64,000 nt of DNA from Paenibacillus pabuli (GCF_023101145.1 NZ_CP073714.1:62001-126000); one strand, 5' to 3'. Shown: positions 9,801 through 19,154, counted from the first letter of the stretch. Notes: a model not told the origin generated them from the letters alone. Made by a program: numbers and translations.

Positions 9801-10751
9801 ATGACAAGACAGGAGAAAGGGTTATGGACGGCCGTAATTGTCTTGACGCTTGGAATGCTCGTGATGGGTTCAGTTATGGTCTTGCAAGGCTCACGGACTG
9901 GACGTGATGGAGCAGACTCGCCTCAGGATGCCAATCAGGAAGATGGAAGCGCCGTAGCAACAATCAATGGAGAGGTCATCACCAATAAGGAATGGACCGA
10001 GGCGTTGAAACGACGCTACGGCAGTGAATTACTGCTTCAGATGCTTAACCGGAAAGCCGTTTATGCAGAAGCGGTGGACCGTAATTTGACGGTGACCCCC
10101 AAGGAAATTGCAAAAGAACTTGCCGCGGCCATGGAAGGGTATGACTCGGAGAAGGCTTATTTTGACGAGATGCAGTCCCAGCTCGGTTTATCTAGGCAGG
10201 ACCTTGAGCTGGAGGCAGGATACAGGCTGTTGTTAGAGAAAATTGCTACAAGCGGCATTCAGATCAAGGATGCAGATATTGAGCATTACTGGAACGAGCA
10301 CCATGAAGACTATGTTTCTCCTGAAAAATACGATCTGTCTATCATTGTATTGAAGGAAGAGGACCAGGCAAAATCAGTTCTGGATGCGCTCGACAAGGGT
10401 GCAGACTTTGAAGAAACCGCACGTCAGGAATCGACGGACAGTTACTCTCGTGATGCAGGTGGTCGTCTGGGATGGATCGAGCAGAATGATCCGTTTCAGT
10501 CCGAAGCACTCCTCAAACTTGCAGCTCAACTGGTCGTTGGCGATATTGCAGGGCCGGTGAAGGTGGAAGAAGGCTATGCCATCATTAAAATGAACGACAA
10601 ACAAGAGCGCCAGGTACAACCCGCAGAAGAGGTACACGAGGAGATTCGGATGCAGCTGGCACTCAGTCAGGCTGATCCCCTGCCCCAGGTGGAGGAAAGG
10701 CTGCGGAGCAAGTATGAAGCTGTCATCATCGCTGAAATTCCGGCATCCTGA
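9801..10751 (+). CDS. membrane-anchored parvulin-type peptidyl-prolyl isomerase (YacD/PrsA-like)
   Basis: This 316-residue protein has one N-terminal membrane segment (about residues 9-29), a SurA/PrsA-like N-terminal helical region (about 50-160), and a parvulin rotamase domain (about 165-275) recognised by YDLSIIVLKEEDQA and GGRLGWIEQND. It should assist folding of secreted proteins outside the membrane. There is no lipobox cysteine after the hydrophobic segment, so unlike PrsA it appears to be anchored by an uncleaved helix. Its place between hslO and cysK corresponds to B. subtilis yacD. The ATG at 9801 is preceded by a weak GGGACGGGACGCGGA purine stretch. A terminator follows. Confidence 0.85.
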   Translation: MTRQEKGLWTAVIVLTLGMLVMGSVMVLQGSRTGRDGADSPQDANQEDGSAVATINGEVITNKEWTEALKRRYGSELLLQMLNRKAVYAEAVDRNLTVTPKEIAKELAAAMEGYDSEKAYFDEMQSQLGLSRQDLELEAGYRLLLEKIATSGIQIKDADIEHYWNEHHEDYVSPEKYDLSIIVLKEEDQAKSVLDALDKGADFEETARQESTDSYSRDAGGRLGWIEQNDPFQSEALLKLAAQLVVGDIAGPVKVEEGYAIIKMNDKQERQVQPAEEVHEEIRMQLALSQADPLPQVEERLRSKYEAVIIAEIPAS

Positions 10752-10786
10752 TTATTCTGCATACGAATGTTCTGCTGCATCTTGAT

Positions 10787-10834
10787 AAAAATACTCTGTC
10801 TACGGCCTTAGGACCCAGGGCGGAGTATTTTTTT
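10787..10834 (+). terminator. intrinsic terminator after the foldase gene
   Basis: AAAAATACTC pairs with GAGTATTTTT across a loop of about 28 bases, ending in seven T. Confidence 0.75.
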
Positions 10835-10845
10835 GAGTACTCATA

Positions 10846-10874
10846 TTGACAATAGGGTGTAAGGTTGATAAGAT
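10846..10874 (+). promoter_or_regulatory. promoter of cysK
   Basis: TTGACA at 10846-10851 and TAAGAT at 10869-10874 are 17 bases apart. The stretch TTTACTCGGAATAAAAC at about 10897-10913 lies downstream and resembles part of the CymR operator of cysteine genes, but the match is partial. The remaining leader to 11089 (about 210 bases) shows no T-box or S-box motifs. Confidence 0.6.
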
Positions 10875-11089
10875 AAAAATAATCAAAAACCTACTCATTT
10901 ACTCGGAATAAAACATTTTATATGACCAAAGAAATCTTCGGAAACCCAGGCTCTGTCCGGCTTATTGCAGATGGAATGGACTTTGTTTGATTTCCGCAGT
11001 TCTTTTATAACATCTAGAGGCTGCTCGGCCGCACATGTATACGGCAACAGGACTTAAGTAGTATTCATCCCACTAAGGAGGGCATTCAT

Positions 11090-12028
11090 ATGGCTAAAGT
11101 AGTTAATAACGTAACAGAACTCATCGGAGGTACTCCGCTTGTTCGTCTGAACCGTATCGTACCTGAAGGCAGTGCTGAAGTATTCGTGAAACTGGAATAC
11201 CAGAATCCAGGTTCGAGCGTCAAAGACCGTATCGCGATCAGCATCGTGGAAGAAGCGGAAAAAGAAGGCAAGCTGAAACCGGGTGATACCATCATTGAAG
11301 CAACAAGTGGTAACACAGGGATCGGACTGGCTATGGTGGCTGCAGCCAAAGGCTACAAGTCTGTTATTGTTATGCCGGAAACGATGAGCATGGAGCGTCG
11401 TAACCTGCTTCGCGCCTACGGAGCTGAGCTTGTGCTCACACCGGGAGCTGAAGGTATGAATGGTGCAGTTAAGAAAGCTGAGGAATTGCTTAAGGAAAAT
11501 CCATCTTATTTCATGGCTGAGCAATTTAAAAATAAAGCCAACGTGAAGATCCACCGTGAAACGACTGGCCCTGAGATTGTTGAAGCTATTCAATCTGTAG
11601 GCGGTACGTTGGATGCTTTCGTTGCAGGAATCGGTACAGGCGGAACGATTACTGGTACAGGTGAAGTGTTGAAAGAAGCCTTTCCTGGGATTAAAATCGT
11701 TGCTGTTGAACCAGCAGCTTCTCCAATCCTGGCAGGTGGAAAACCGGGCCCTCACAAAATCCAGGGGATCGGTGCCAACTTTATTCCTGAGATTCTGGAT
11801 CAGGAAATCTATGACGAGATCATTCACATCGAGAATGACGATGCGTTCGAGACGGCTCGTCAGGTAGCGAAGGAAGAAGGTATTCTTTCGGGTATTTCTT
11901 CCGGTGCAGCTATCCGCGCAGGTCTGCAAGTGGCGAAACAGTTGGGTGCAGGCAAACGCGTTGTTGTGATCGTGCCAAGTAACGGCGAACGTTACCTCAG
12001 TACGCCACTTTACAACTTTGAAGCTTAA
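11090..12028 (+). CDS. cysK: cysteine synthase A
   Basis: O-acetylserine sulfhydrylase makes L-cysteine from O-acetylserine and sulfide with pyridoxal phosphate. The protein has 312 residues. The PLP lysine is K45 in NPGSSVKDR, and the phosphate-binding loop TSGNTG is at 72-77. The [10 protein letters not shown] loop is near 178-187. The ATG at 11090 has AAGGAGGGC at 11076-11084. It has its own promoter, a leader of about 210 bases and its own terminator, so it is separable from the folate operon behind it. In B. subtilis CysK also binds and stabilises the regulator CymR. Confidence 0.96.
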   Translation: MAKVVNNVTELIGGTPLVRLNRIVPEGSAEVFVKLEYQNPGSSVKDRIAISIVEEAEKEGKLKPGDTIIEATSGNTGIGLAMVAAAKGYKSVIVMPETMSMERRNLLRAYGAELVLTPGAEGMNGAVKKAEELLKENPSYFMAEQFKNKANVKIHRETTGPEIVEAIQSVGGTLDAFVAGIGTGGTITGTGEVLKEAFPGIKIVAVEPAASPILAGGKPGPHKIQGIGANFIPEILDQEIYDEIIHIENDDAFETARQVAKEEGILSGISSGAAIRAGLQVAKQLGAGKRVVVIVPSNGERYLSTPLYNFEA

Positions 12029-12047
12029 GCTTAACAAGTGATGAAAC

Positions 12048-12087
12048 AAATCCTCCTTGCCCGCATGCCGGGTGTGGAGGATTTTTT
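12048..12087 (+). terminator. intrinsic terminator after cysK
   Basis: AAATCCTCC (12048-12056) pairs with GGAGGATTT (12076-12084), with an inner CCCG/CGGG stem, then six T. It lies inside the frame that is open upstream of pabB and so argues against any pabB start before about 12090. Confidence 0.88.
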
Positions 12088-12169
12088 GCTGAATGCTTTT
12101 AAAAGCAGCGGCGCTTTAGTATACTATCAGACAATAGAACTAGCGACAGATGGAGGGCGGCAAACCGCA

Positions 12170-13741
12170 ATGACACACCTGATGACAACATACGCCGACT
12201 GGACAGAGTGGGCCGGAAAAGGTTGGACCATGATGCCGTATATGATCAAGTCGGATAAGGGACCGTATCATGGCGGTTTACCGTTAACGTGGGAAGCAGC
12301 CTGGCAGCAGGCGTCACCCTATGCAATAGTATTGGAAAATGGAAAAGGCGGAAGGTATACCTTTCTGGGATTAAACCCGGTATCCGTTATTTCCGGCAAG
12401 GGCAATGAGGCTGTTATTCATGATCTTATTCAAGGCGGTACCCGGACAGACGTTGGTAAACCACTTGAAGTGTTAAAAAGATGGGCTGCGCCATACAGCG
12501 CACCAAAGGTTAGCGGGGCTCCAGACTTTGGTGGTGGTTGTGCAGGGTATCTAAGCTATGACGTAGCCAGATCCCTGGAAAAGCTGCCAACCTTGGCAGC
12601 AGACAACCCGGCACTCCCCGATTATTGGTGGATGCGTTTTGAAGAACTATGGGCGTATGATCATGAGCAAGAGGCCTTATTCTGTATGGTGCACATGCCT
12701 GTGCAACCAAGTCAGACAGAGGCTGATCTGCGCAGACTTTACACGGAAGCAGAAGAGCGAGCAGCAGCCATGCAGCAGCGCTGGCTGCATATTCTGGGAT
12801 TTGCCCAGGCGGAAGAGCAGCAGCAGGCCTTGGAGCTTCGCCACAGCCACATTCATCTTAATTCGCAATCAGCCGATTCGGAGCGGGAAACGGAAGGATG
12901 GCATACTTCCTTTCCACAACAGGACTTCGAGCAGGCGGTACGTACAGTGCAGGAATATATCCGGCAGGGGGATGTGTTTCAAGTAAACCTGTCCCTTCGA
13001 CAGGAGAAACGTCTGAAGTCCAGTGCAGAGCACATCTATGAATGGCTGCGTCTCGTGAATCCATCTCCCTATATGGGGATGCTGCGTAGTCCAGACTTCC
13101 AACTAGTGAGTGGTTCACCTGAATTGCTCGTCAAAGTGGATAATCGCAAGGTGAGCGCTCGTCCGATCGCGGGCACACGGAGAAGAGGCAGGGATGAAGC
13201 TGAGGATACGTTGATGGCCGCTGAATTGCTGAACAGTGAGAAGGAGCGGGCAGAACATATTATGCTGGTCGATCTGGAGAGGAATGATATTGGGCGAATT
13301 GCAGCTTATGGATCAGTCCATGTGCCTGAACTGATGACGATCGAGAAGTATTCCCATGTCATGCATCTGGTGTCTCAAGTTGAGGGAACGCTGGCCGACG
13401 GATTATCCGTATTTGATGTGATCGCAGCGACATTCCCAGGTGGAACGATTACGGGTGCACCCAAAGTTCGCACGATGGAAATCATTGAAGAACTGGAGCC
13501 TGTGCGTCGTGGACCGTATACGGGTTCGATTGGGTGGATGGACTACAGTGGCAATATGGAGTTGAACATCGTCATTCGTACACTTTCCATTAAAGATGGA
13601 ATCGGATATGTACAAGCAGGTGCGGGCATTGTTATCGATTCAGATCCCTATCGGGAATACAAAGAGTGCCGCAACAAGGCAAGAGCCATGATGAGGGCTG
13701 TGAATTACAGCGAGGAAGCGGAAGCTGTTAAATTAAAATAA
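12170..13741 (+). CDS. pabB: aminodeoxychorismate synthase component I
   Basis: PabB aminates chorismate with ammonia from PabA to give 4-amino-4-deoxychorismate. The 523-residue protein has the chorismate-binding domain in its C-terminal two thirds: GDVFQVNLSLRQ, RPIAGTRRRG, EKERAEHIMLVDLERND and FPGGTITGAPK are all present. The frame is open from GTG 12038, but that region contains the cysK terminator. The ATG at 12170 has GGAGGG at 12152-12157 (12-base spacer); an ATG at 12182 is an alternative. It heads pabB-pabA-pabC-folP-folB-folK. The family overlaps with TrpE, but the context fixes it as PabB. Confidence 0.93.
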   Translation: MTHLMTTYADWTEWAGKGWTMMPYMIKSDKGPYHGGLPLTWEAAWQQASPYAIVLENGKGGRYTFLGLNPVSVISGKGNEAVIHDLIQGGTRTDVGKPLEVLKRWAAPYSAPKVSGAPDFGGGCAGYLSYDVARSLEKLPTLAADNPALPDYWWMRFEELWAYDHEQEALFCMVHMPVQPSQTEADLRRLYTEAEERAAAMQQRWLHILGFAQAEEQQQALELRHSHIHLNSQSADSERETEGWHTSFPQQDFEQAVRTVQEYIRQGDVFQVNLSLRQEKRLKSSAEHIYEWLRLVNPSPYMGMLRSPDFQLVSGSPELLVKVDNRKVSARPIAGTRRRGRDEAEDTLMAAELLNSEKERAEHIMLVDLERNDIGRIAAYGSVHVPELMTIEKYSHVMHLVSQVEGTLADGLSVFDVIAATFPGGTITGAPKVRTMEIIEELEPVRRGPYTGSIGWMDYSGNMELNIVIRTLSIKDGIGYVQAGAGIVIDSDPYREYKECRNKARAMMRAVNYSEEAEAVKLK

Positions 13742-13789
13742 CCAAGCAACCGTCCCCTGCGTGGACGGAAGAACAGGAGGAACAAGGAT

Positions 13790-14365
13790 ATGATACTGGT
13801 TATCGACAATTATGATTCCTTCACATACAACCTGGTTCAATATCTGGGTGAACTGGGGGAGACGGTGGAAGTTCGCCGTAATGATGAGATTGATCTGGCA
13901 GGCATCGAGGCATTGGCACCTGATCATATTTTAATCTCACCAGGTCCTTGTACTCCCAATGAGGCCGGTATTAGTCTGGCGGTTATCGATTACTTCAAGG
14001 GTAGTATTCCAATCTTCGGCGTATGTCTGGGACATCAGGCCATCGGACAGGCTTTCGGAGGAAATGTTATTCGTGCGGACCGCATGATGCACGGCAAAAC
14101 ATCGGAGATGCACCATAACGGAACATCCGTATTTACTGGATTACCATCTCCCTTCACGGCCACGCGATATCACTCACTGATCGTAGAACGCAGCAGTCTG
14201 CCAGACTGCCTGGAGATTACGGCCGAGACGGCTGAAGGCGAGATTATGGGCCTACGTCACAAGGAATATGCGATTGAAGGTGTTCAGTTCCATCCCGAAT
14301 CCATCATTACGGATCACGGTCATCAAATGCTGCGTAACTTCCTGTCTCATCAGGTAAAGGTATAG
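13790..14365 (+). CDS. pabA: aminodeoxychorismate/anthranilate synthase glutamine amidotransferase subunit
   Basis: This 191-residue class I glutaminase supplies ammonia to PabB. The catalytic triad is visible: C79 in GVCLGHQ, and H168 and E170 in FHPES. In B. subtilis the equivalent subunit serves both folate and tryptophan synthesis, so a dual role is possible here; no trp genes are in the window. The ATG at 13790 follows AGGAGGAAC at 13775-13783. It lies 48 bases after pabB and two bases before pabC. Confidence 0.95.
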   Translation: MILVIDNYDSFTYNLVQYLGELGETVEVRRNDEIDLAGIEALAPDHILISPGPCTPNEAGISLAVIDYFKGSIPIFGVCLGHQAIGQAFGGNVIRADRMMHGKTSEMHHNGTSVFTGLPSPFTATRYHSLIVERSSLPDCLEITAETAEGEIMGLRHKEYAIEGVQFHPESIITDHGHQMLRNFLSHQVKV

Positions 14366-14367
14366 AG

Positions 14368-15252
14368 ATGAAATATGCCGCGATAAACGGAGAATTGGTC
14401 AATATGGCGGCAGCCGTGGTTCCGGTGACGGATCACGGCTTTTTGTACGGGCTCGGATTGTTCGAGACATTTCGGACGTATCAGAGAGTTCCTTTTCTGC
14501 TGGATCGTCATTTGGAACGGATGGCTTCAGGGTGTCGTGAACTGGGCATTCCTTTCACAGCAACAGCAGCGGAGGTAACGGATTCGATCAACAACCTGTT
14601 ACTTGCTAATGAACTCGAGGATGCCTATGTGCGCTACACGGTATCTGCGGGCGAAGCCCCGCTGGGACTACCTTCGGGGGACTATGTGAAACCCAACCAT
14701 ATCGTATTGGCAAAAGCACTGCCTGAACCCTCTCCATCTCTATATGAAAATGGTAAAATGCTTCAACGTCTGTCGACGCCTCGCAACACGCCTGAAGGGG
14801 AAGTGCGGTTCAAATCGCTGCATTACATGAACAGTATTCTCGCAAAGCGTGAACTGAACGGATACGGACAGCATGTGCAAAGCGCGGAAGGGCTGCAATT
14901 AACCCGAGACGGGCATGTAGCTGAGGGGATTGTCAGTAATGTGTTCTGGGTGAGACAGGGCGTACTCTACACGCCGGCACTTGCGACAGGCATTTTGCCG
15001 GGCATTACCAGAGCCGTTGTACTGGAGCTTGCAGCTCAGCGAGGAATGCCTTGCCAGGAAGGTTTGTTCCCTTGGGAGGAACTGCTGCAGGCAGAGGAGG
15101 TCTTTTTGACAGGTTCTGTTGCTGAACTCGTCCCAGTTACGACATTGCGGGATCAGGATGGAACGGAAACGGTAGTCAGCAGCGGACATATAGGCCCGGT
15201 TACAGAAGTGCTTCTGAGTATGTACCGGCAGAAAGCGGGGTATACTTCATGA
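14368..15252 (+). CDS. pabC: aminodeoxychorismate lyase
   Basis: PabC is a fold-type IV PLP enzyme that splits aminodeoxychorismate into p-aminobenzoate and pyruvate. The 294-residue protein has the family pattern: DHGFLYGLGLFETFRTY at residues 22-38, the PLP lysine in VRFKSLHYMNS near 151-161, and EGIVSNVFWV near 188-197. A branched-chain or D-amino acid aminotransferase would look similar, but the position inside the folate operon decides. The start follows the pabA stop by two bases, and the stop overlaps the folP ATG by four. Confidence 0.93.
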   Translation: MKYAAINGELVNMAAAVVPVTDHGFLYGLGLFETFRTYQRVPFLLDRHLERMASGCRELGIPFTATAAEVTDSINNLLLANELEDAYVRYTVSAGEAPLGLPSGDYVKPNHIVLAKALPEPSPSLYENGKMLQRLSTPRNTPEGEVRFKSLHYMNSILAKRELNGYGQHVQSAEGLQLTRDGHVAEGIVSNVFWVRQGVLYTPALATGILPGITRAVVLELAAQRGMPCQEGLFPWEELLQAEEVFLTGSVAELVPVTTLRDQDGTETVVSSGHIGPVTEVLLSMYRQKAGYTS

Positions 15253-16112
15253 CACTTACACCAGTCATCTATGAACGGAATTATGAGTGGGGGCCTGCAG
15301 AGCTAAAATTGGGTACACGTACACTTATTATGGGCATTCTGAATGTCACACCGGACTCCTTCTCGGATGGGGGACGTTATACCAATGTGGAGCGAGCGGT
15401 GGCTCACGCCATTCAGATGATGGAAGACGGTGCGGATCTCATTGATATTGGCGGCGAATCCACACGTCCGGGCTCAGATGTCGTTGGCGCTGATGAAGAG
15501 CTCAGCCGGATCATTCCGGTCATTGAAGCACTGCGGCAGCAGGCTCCGCATATTCCGATATCGGTGGACACTTATAAAGCGGATGTCGCTCGTCAGGCCA
15601 TTCAAGCTGGAGCGCACATTATCAATGATGTATGGGGTGCCAAGGCTGACCCGGAGATGGCACGTACTGCGGCAGAACTGGGATGTCCTCTGATTCTGAT
15701 GCACAACCGGGAAGAACGAGACTATACCAACTATTTGGTTGATGTAGTCAGTGATCTTCAGGAGAGTATTCAGATTGCGCTTGAAGCCGGAGTCCATCCA
15801 GATCAGATTATTCTGGACCCGGGCATTGGCTTTGTGAAAGATCTGAACGAAAATCTCGTGCTCATGTCATCGCTCGGGCTGCTCAATGAGATGGGGTATC
15901 CCGTTCTACTTGCTACCTCTCGTAAAAGGTTTATTCAGAACACCTTGCAGGTGCAGGCGGATGATGCGCTGGAGGGTACAGCCGCTACGGTTGCATTTGG
16001 CATTGCCCAAGGCTGCCAGATGGTGCGAGTTCATGATGTGAAGCCGATTCGGCGCACGGTGGACATGTGTGATGCCATGTTGTATTCATCTCCAGGCTTG
16101 CGGAGGAAATGA
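15249..16112 (+). CDS. folP: dihydropteroate synthase
   Basis: FolP joins p-aminobenzoate to hydroxymethyl-dihydropterin pyrophosphate and is the sulfonamide target. The 287-residue TIM-barrel protein carries both signatures: MGILNVTPDSFSDGGRY at about 28-44 and DLIDIGGESTRPGS at about 60-73. The DPGIGFVKDLNEN and KRF segments follow. Its ATG overlaps the end of pabC (ATGA), giving translational coupling. Confidence 0.97.
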   Translation: MTLTPVIYERNYEWGPAELKLGTRTLIMGILNVTPDSFSDGGRYTNVERAVAHAIQMMEDGADLIDIGGESTRPGSDVVGADEELSRIIPVIEALRQQAPHIPISVDTYKADVARQAIQAGAHIINDVWGAKADPEMARTAAELGCPLILMHNREERDYTNYLVDVVSDLQESIQIALEAGVHPDQIILDPGIGFVKDLNENLVLMSSLGLLNEMGYPVLLATSRKRFIQNTLQVQADDALEGTAATVAFGIAQGCQMVRVHDVKPIRRTVDMCDAMLYSSPGLRRK

Positions 16113-16215
16113 TGTTGGTGGGGCCCGGGGACCCGTCCAGTGCAAGCGCAGCGTTTTGCAATAGAAACGAACATCGAACCATGATTTCAATATATATAGA
16201 GGGCAGGCGGAACTT

Positions 16216-16578
16216 ATGGATAGAATGGTCATGCATCGAATGGAGTATTACGGATATCACGGCGTATTTGCCGAGGAACGGAAGCTGGGGGCGCGTTATT
16301 ATATTGATCTGGAGATCGATATGGATCTGGGTGAGGCAGGGCGAAACGATGATTTGACCAAAACCATCAATTATGCGGAAATTCATGAGCTCGTAAAACA
16401 GATTGTTGAAAATAAATCATTCCAGTTAATTGAAGCTTTGGGCGAACATATTGCATCTTCGTTACTGGACACTTATACTATTATCAATGCATTGACAGTC
16501 AAGGTGACGAAGCCGCATCCGCCGTTTGATATTCATTTTGGGGGCGTAACTGTTGAGCTTCGCCGCACAAGAAAGTGA
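16216..16578 (+). CDS. folB: dihydroneopterin aldolase
   Basis: FolB converts dihydroneopterin to hydroxymethyl-dihydropterin and glycolaldehyde. The 120-residue protein has YYGYHGVFAEERKLG at the N-terminus, the DLTKTINYAEI substrate loop near 50-60 and LIEALGEHIA with the catalytic glutamate region near 71-80. The ATG at 16216 has GAGGGCAGGCGG upstream as ribosome site. About 100 bases separate it from folP; another frame is open there but has no family features. Confidence 0.95.
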   Translation: MDRMVMHRMEYYGYHGVFAEERKLGARYYIDLEIDMDLGEAGRNDDLTKTINYAEIHELVKQIVENKSFQLIEALGEHIASSLLDTYTIINALTVKVTKPHPPFDIHFGGVTVELRRTRK

Positions 16579-16587
16579 GAACCGATC

Positions 16588-17136
16588 ATGATTGCACATT
16601 CGACCTCTGAATCTTCAGAGGCTTATATTGCTTTAGGGGCTAATTTGGGTGACCGGGAACAGACGCTGCTTGAGGCGTTAACGTTGCTGGATGCACATCC
16701 TCATATATCCGTCCTGCGCTGTTCTGCACTGTATGAGACGGAACCGGTAGGTTATGTGGACCAGCCAGCGTTTCTGAATATGGCAACTGCGGTACAGACT
16801 ACACTTTTGCCGGAGCAGCTGCTCACGGAACTGCTGGAGATCGAAACACGGCTTGGACGGGTTCGTGATATCCGTTGGGGCCCTCGTACAGTCGATTTGG
16901 ATTTGCTTTGGATGGATGGAGAGACAAGTGATACCGAACGGCTGCAACTGCCGCATCCACGGATGGGTGAACGGACGTTTGTATTGGTGCCACTGGCTGA
17001 TATCGTAACCGAAGGTGAGCATTCAGGTTTGCATACCTTTGTTCAATCATCGTTGTCTGTACTGGATGGAAAGGATGGAATACAGCTTTGGAAAACGTGC
17101 AATTGGCCAATCGAATCCGGGCTTTCCGGAAGCTGA
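16588..17136 (+). CDS. folK: 2-amino-4-hydroxy-6-hydroxymethyldihydropteridine pyrophosphokinase
   Basis: FolK pyrophosphorylates hydroxymethyl-dihydropterin, the step before FolP. The 182-residue protein has ALGANLGDRE near residue 16, the substrate motif RDIRWGPRTVDLDLLW near 97-112 and LPHPRMGERTFVLVPLADI near 121-139. The ATG lies nine bases after folB. Its last 49 bases overlap the next small gene in another frame. Confidence 0.96.
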   Translation: MIAHSTSESSEAYIALGANLGDREQTLLEALTLLDAHPHISVLRCSALYETEPVGYVDQPAFLNMATAVQTTLLPEQLLTELLEIETRLGRVRDIRWGPRTVDLDLLWMDGETSDTERLQLPHPRMGERTFVLVPLADIVTEGEHSGLHTFVQSSLSVLDGKDGIQLWKTCNWPIESGLSGS

Positions 17137-17291
17137 AAGGTTTAACACAACAGGAACTCGCTGCTGAGACGGGCATATCGCTGGCCATTCTGGGTATGAT
17201 TGAACGAGGCAACCGCAAAGTGACTGAACGGGAACTGAACCTGATTGCCGGAGTGCTATCGATCAGTATTGAGGAGTTGCAGGGGAACTGA
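17088..17291 (+). CDS. small XRE-family helix-turn-helix protein (YazB-like)
   Basis: This 67-residue protein is essentially one Cro/C1-type HTH domain: RAFRKLKGLTQQELAAETG and ISLAILGMIERGNRKVTERELN match the recognition-helix pattern. The start is TTG at 17088, inside the end of folK, and AAAGGATGGAA at 17071-17081 could serve as ribosome site. B. subtilis has the same arrangement, with yazB between folK and dusB (yacF). Its target is unknown. It may be an autogenous or operon regulator, but nothing in the sequence shows that. Confidence 0.85.
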   Translation: MENVQLANRIRAFRKLKGLTQQELAAETGISLAILGMIERGNRKVTERELNLIAGVLSISIEELQGN

Positions 17292-17404
17292 CGTCGTTTT
17301 TTACTAACAACAAAACAGTCAGTATTCGTTGATCTTATACAAAATAAACATTAACCAGGATTCATGCAAGAGTCTGCGGATTTAAAAGGAGTGGGACGAC
17401 TACC

Positions 17405-18424
17405 ATGCTTAACATTGGTGGAATTGAAATGAAAAACCAGGTCGTACTTGCGCCGATGGCGGGTGTATGTAATCCGGCTTTTCGTCTGATCGCAAAAGAA
17501 TTTGGGACAGGCCTTGTCTGTGCGGAAATGGTGAGTGGCAAAGCCATCGTGCATGGTAACAAGCGTACACGTGAGATGTTGTTTGTGGATGAGCGAGAGA
17601 AACCGCTGAGCCTGCAAATTTGGGGCGGAGATCGTAATGCTCTTGTAGAAGCAGCCAAAATTGTGGACAAGGAAACCAATGCGGATATCATAGACATCAA
17701 CATGGGATGCCCTGTGCCTAAAGTGACGAGCTGTGATGCAGGTGCGCGCTGGTTGCTTGATCCGAACAAAATTTATGAAATGGTATCCGCTGTAGTCGAC
17801 GCGGTAGATAAGCCGGTTACAGTCAAGATGCGGATCGGCTGGGATAACGAGCACATCTACGTAGTTGAGAATGCACAAGCTGTTGAACGCGCTGGCGGAC
17901 AGGCAGTAAGTGTGCACGGCCGTACGCGTGAACAGCTTTATACAGGTACTGCTGACTGGTCGCATATCAAAAATGTAAAAGAGGCTGTCTCGATCCCGGT
18001 TATCGGGAACGGAGACGTATCTTCACCGGAAGATGCCCGTCGCATGTTGGATGAAACAGGCTGTGACGGGGTTATGATCGGTCGTGCAGCCTTGGGTAAC
18101 CCATGGATGTTGTATCGTACCATTCAATACTTGAGTTCCGGCGAACTGCTTCCTGACCCGAATGCGGAAGAGAAAATCCGGGTTGCCATTTTGCATATGG
18201 ACCGTCTGATTGCATTGAAGGGTGAGGCTGTTGCTGTTCGCGAGATGCGTAAACATCTGGCTTGGTATTTGAAAGGTCTCAAAGGATCTGCTCGCATCAA
18301 GGACGTAATTATGGAAGAAACGAAACGTGATGAGATGGTGCACATTCTGGAGAACTTTGTAGGCCAGCTGCATATCGAAGGCAATCTGGAGTCAGAACCA
18401 GCAGTAGCCGAAAATGCATCCTGA
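17405..18424 (+). CDS. dusB: tRNA-dihydrouridine synthase DusB
   Basis: This FMN enzyme reduces uridines in tRNA. The 339-residue protein starts with LAPMAGVCNPAFR (FMN site, about residues 16-28), has the active-site cysteine in NMGCPVPKV near 101, and the VHGRTREQLYTG and GVMIGRAALGNPW barrel motifs later. The ATG at 17405 has AAAGGAGTGGG upstream at 17385-17395. B. subtilis yacF occupies the same place before lysS; here greA intervenes. About 113 bases separate it from the HTH gene, with no clear terminator. Confidence 0.94.
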   Translation: MLNIGGIEMKNQVVLAPMAGVCNPAFRLIAKEFGTGLVCAEMVSGKAIVHGNKRTREMLFVDEREKPLSLQIWGGDRNALVEAAKIVDKETNADIIDINMGCPVPKVTSCDAGARWLLDPNKIYEMVSAVVDAVDKPVTVKMRIGWDNEHIYVVENAQAVERAGGQAVSVHGRTREQLYTGTADWSHIKNVKEAVSIPVIGNGDVSSPEDARRMLDETGCDGVMIGRAALGNPWMLYRTIQYLSSGELLPDPNAEEKIRVAILHMDRLIALKGEAVAVREMRKHLAWYLKGLKGSARIKDVIMEETKRDEMVHILENFVGQLHIEGNLESEPAVAENAS

Positions 18425-18465
18425 TCTGCTAATGTAAAACGTTTACAGCTATAGGGGGCGTAACA

Positions 18466-18494
18466 TTGACTTTTCGAGACCGTTACCCTATAAT
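18466..18494 (+). promoter_or_regulatory. promoter of greA
   Basis: TTGACT at 18466-18471 and a perfect TATAAT at 18489-18494 are 17 bases apart. The predicted start near 18501 leaves a leader of about 175 bases before greA, which contains the palindrome GGAACGTTCC (18543-18552) and a second GAACGTTC directly after it. Confidence 0.8.
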
Positions 18495-18677
18495 TTCACA
18501 GTATAAATTCGCCATGTGCGTCATAAGGCTAGTGCATCAGGAGGAACGTTCCGAACGTTCTGTTTCTCCGGAGAACTTCATATAGTTTTGAAGATGTATG
18601 CGGGCGGAGCTCTGTAAACAGCATTGGTTCCGTCGCCGTGCAATCAAATTATTCCCATGACAGGAGAATCGGTTGAG

Positions 18678-19154
18678 ATGAGCGATAAGGAAGTTATCCT
18701 TACACCAGAGGGACTTAAGAAGCTTGAAGAAGAACTGGAAATGCTGAAATCGGTGAAGCGCCGCGAAGTGGCTGAACGGATTAAGGTAGCTATCGGGTAT
18801 GGAGATATTAGTGAAAACTCCGAATACGAAGATGCGAAGAACGAGCAGGCTTTCATTGAAGGCCGCATTATCACTTTGGAGAAATTGCTCCGGAACGCGC
18901 GGATTATCAACAGCGACGAGATTGATACCGAAGCCGTAAGCGTGGGTGCAACAGTTACTGTAGAAGATCTGGAATTCGGTGATATCACGGAATATACAAT
19001 CGTAGGTACCGCGGAATCCAATCCGCTACAAAACAAAATATCGAACGAGAGCCCTGTTGGAAAAGCTATTCTGGGCAAGAAAAAAGGTACGGTTGTTGAT
19101 GTAAGTGTGCCTGCTGGCGTAATTCAATATAAAATTGTAGACATCAAAAAGTAA
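18678..19154 (+). CDS. greA: transcription elongation factor GreA
   Basis: GreA rescues backtracked RNA polymerase by stimulating transcript cleavage. From the ATG at 18678 the protein has 158 residues, the standard length. The N-terminal coiled coil contains the acidic tip: [23 protein letters not shown] at about residues 37-59 is the family signature. The C-terminal half is the FKBP-like domain ending in [12 protein letters not shown]. An open frame reaches back to 18624, but AGGAGA at 18662-18667 favours 18678. It has its own promoter and terminator. Confidence 0.96.
   Translation: MSDKEVILTPEGLKKLEEELEMLKSVKRREVAERIKVAIGYGDISENSEYEDAKNEQAFIEGRIITLEKLLRNARIINSDEIDTEAVSVGATVTVEDLEFGDITEYTIVGTAESNPLQNKISNESPVGKAILGKKKGTVVDVSVPAGVIQYKIVDIKK

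Noticed and set aside
10875-11089. S-box or cysteine T-box in the cysK leader
   Set aside because: None of the conserved motifs is present; only a partial CymR-like sequence is visible.
11054-12049. 331-codon minus-strand frame over cysK
   Set aside because: It is the complement of cysK, which has a strong ribosome site, family motifs and conserved context.
16109-16357. 82-codon frame between folP and folB
   Set aside because: It overlaps folB in another frame and has no recognisable features; folB has a proper start and motifs.
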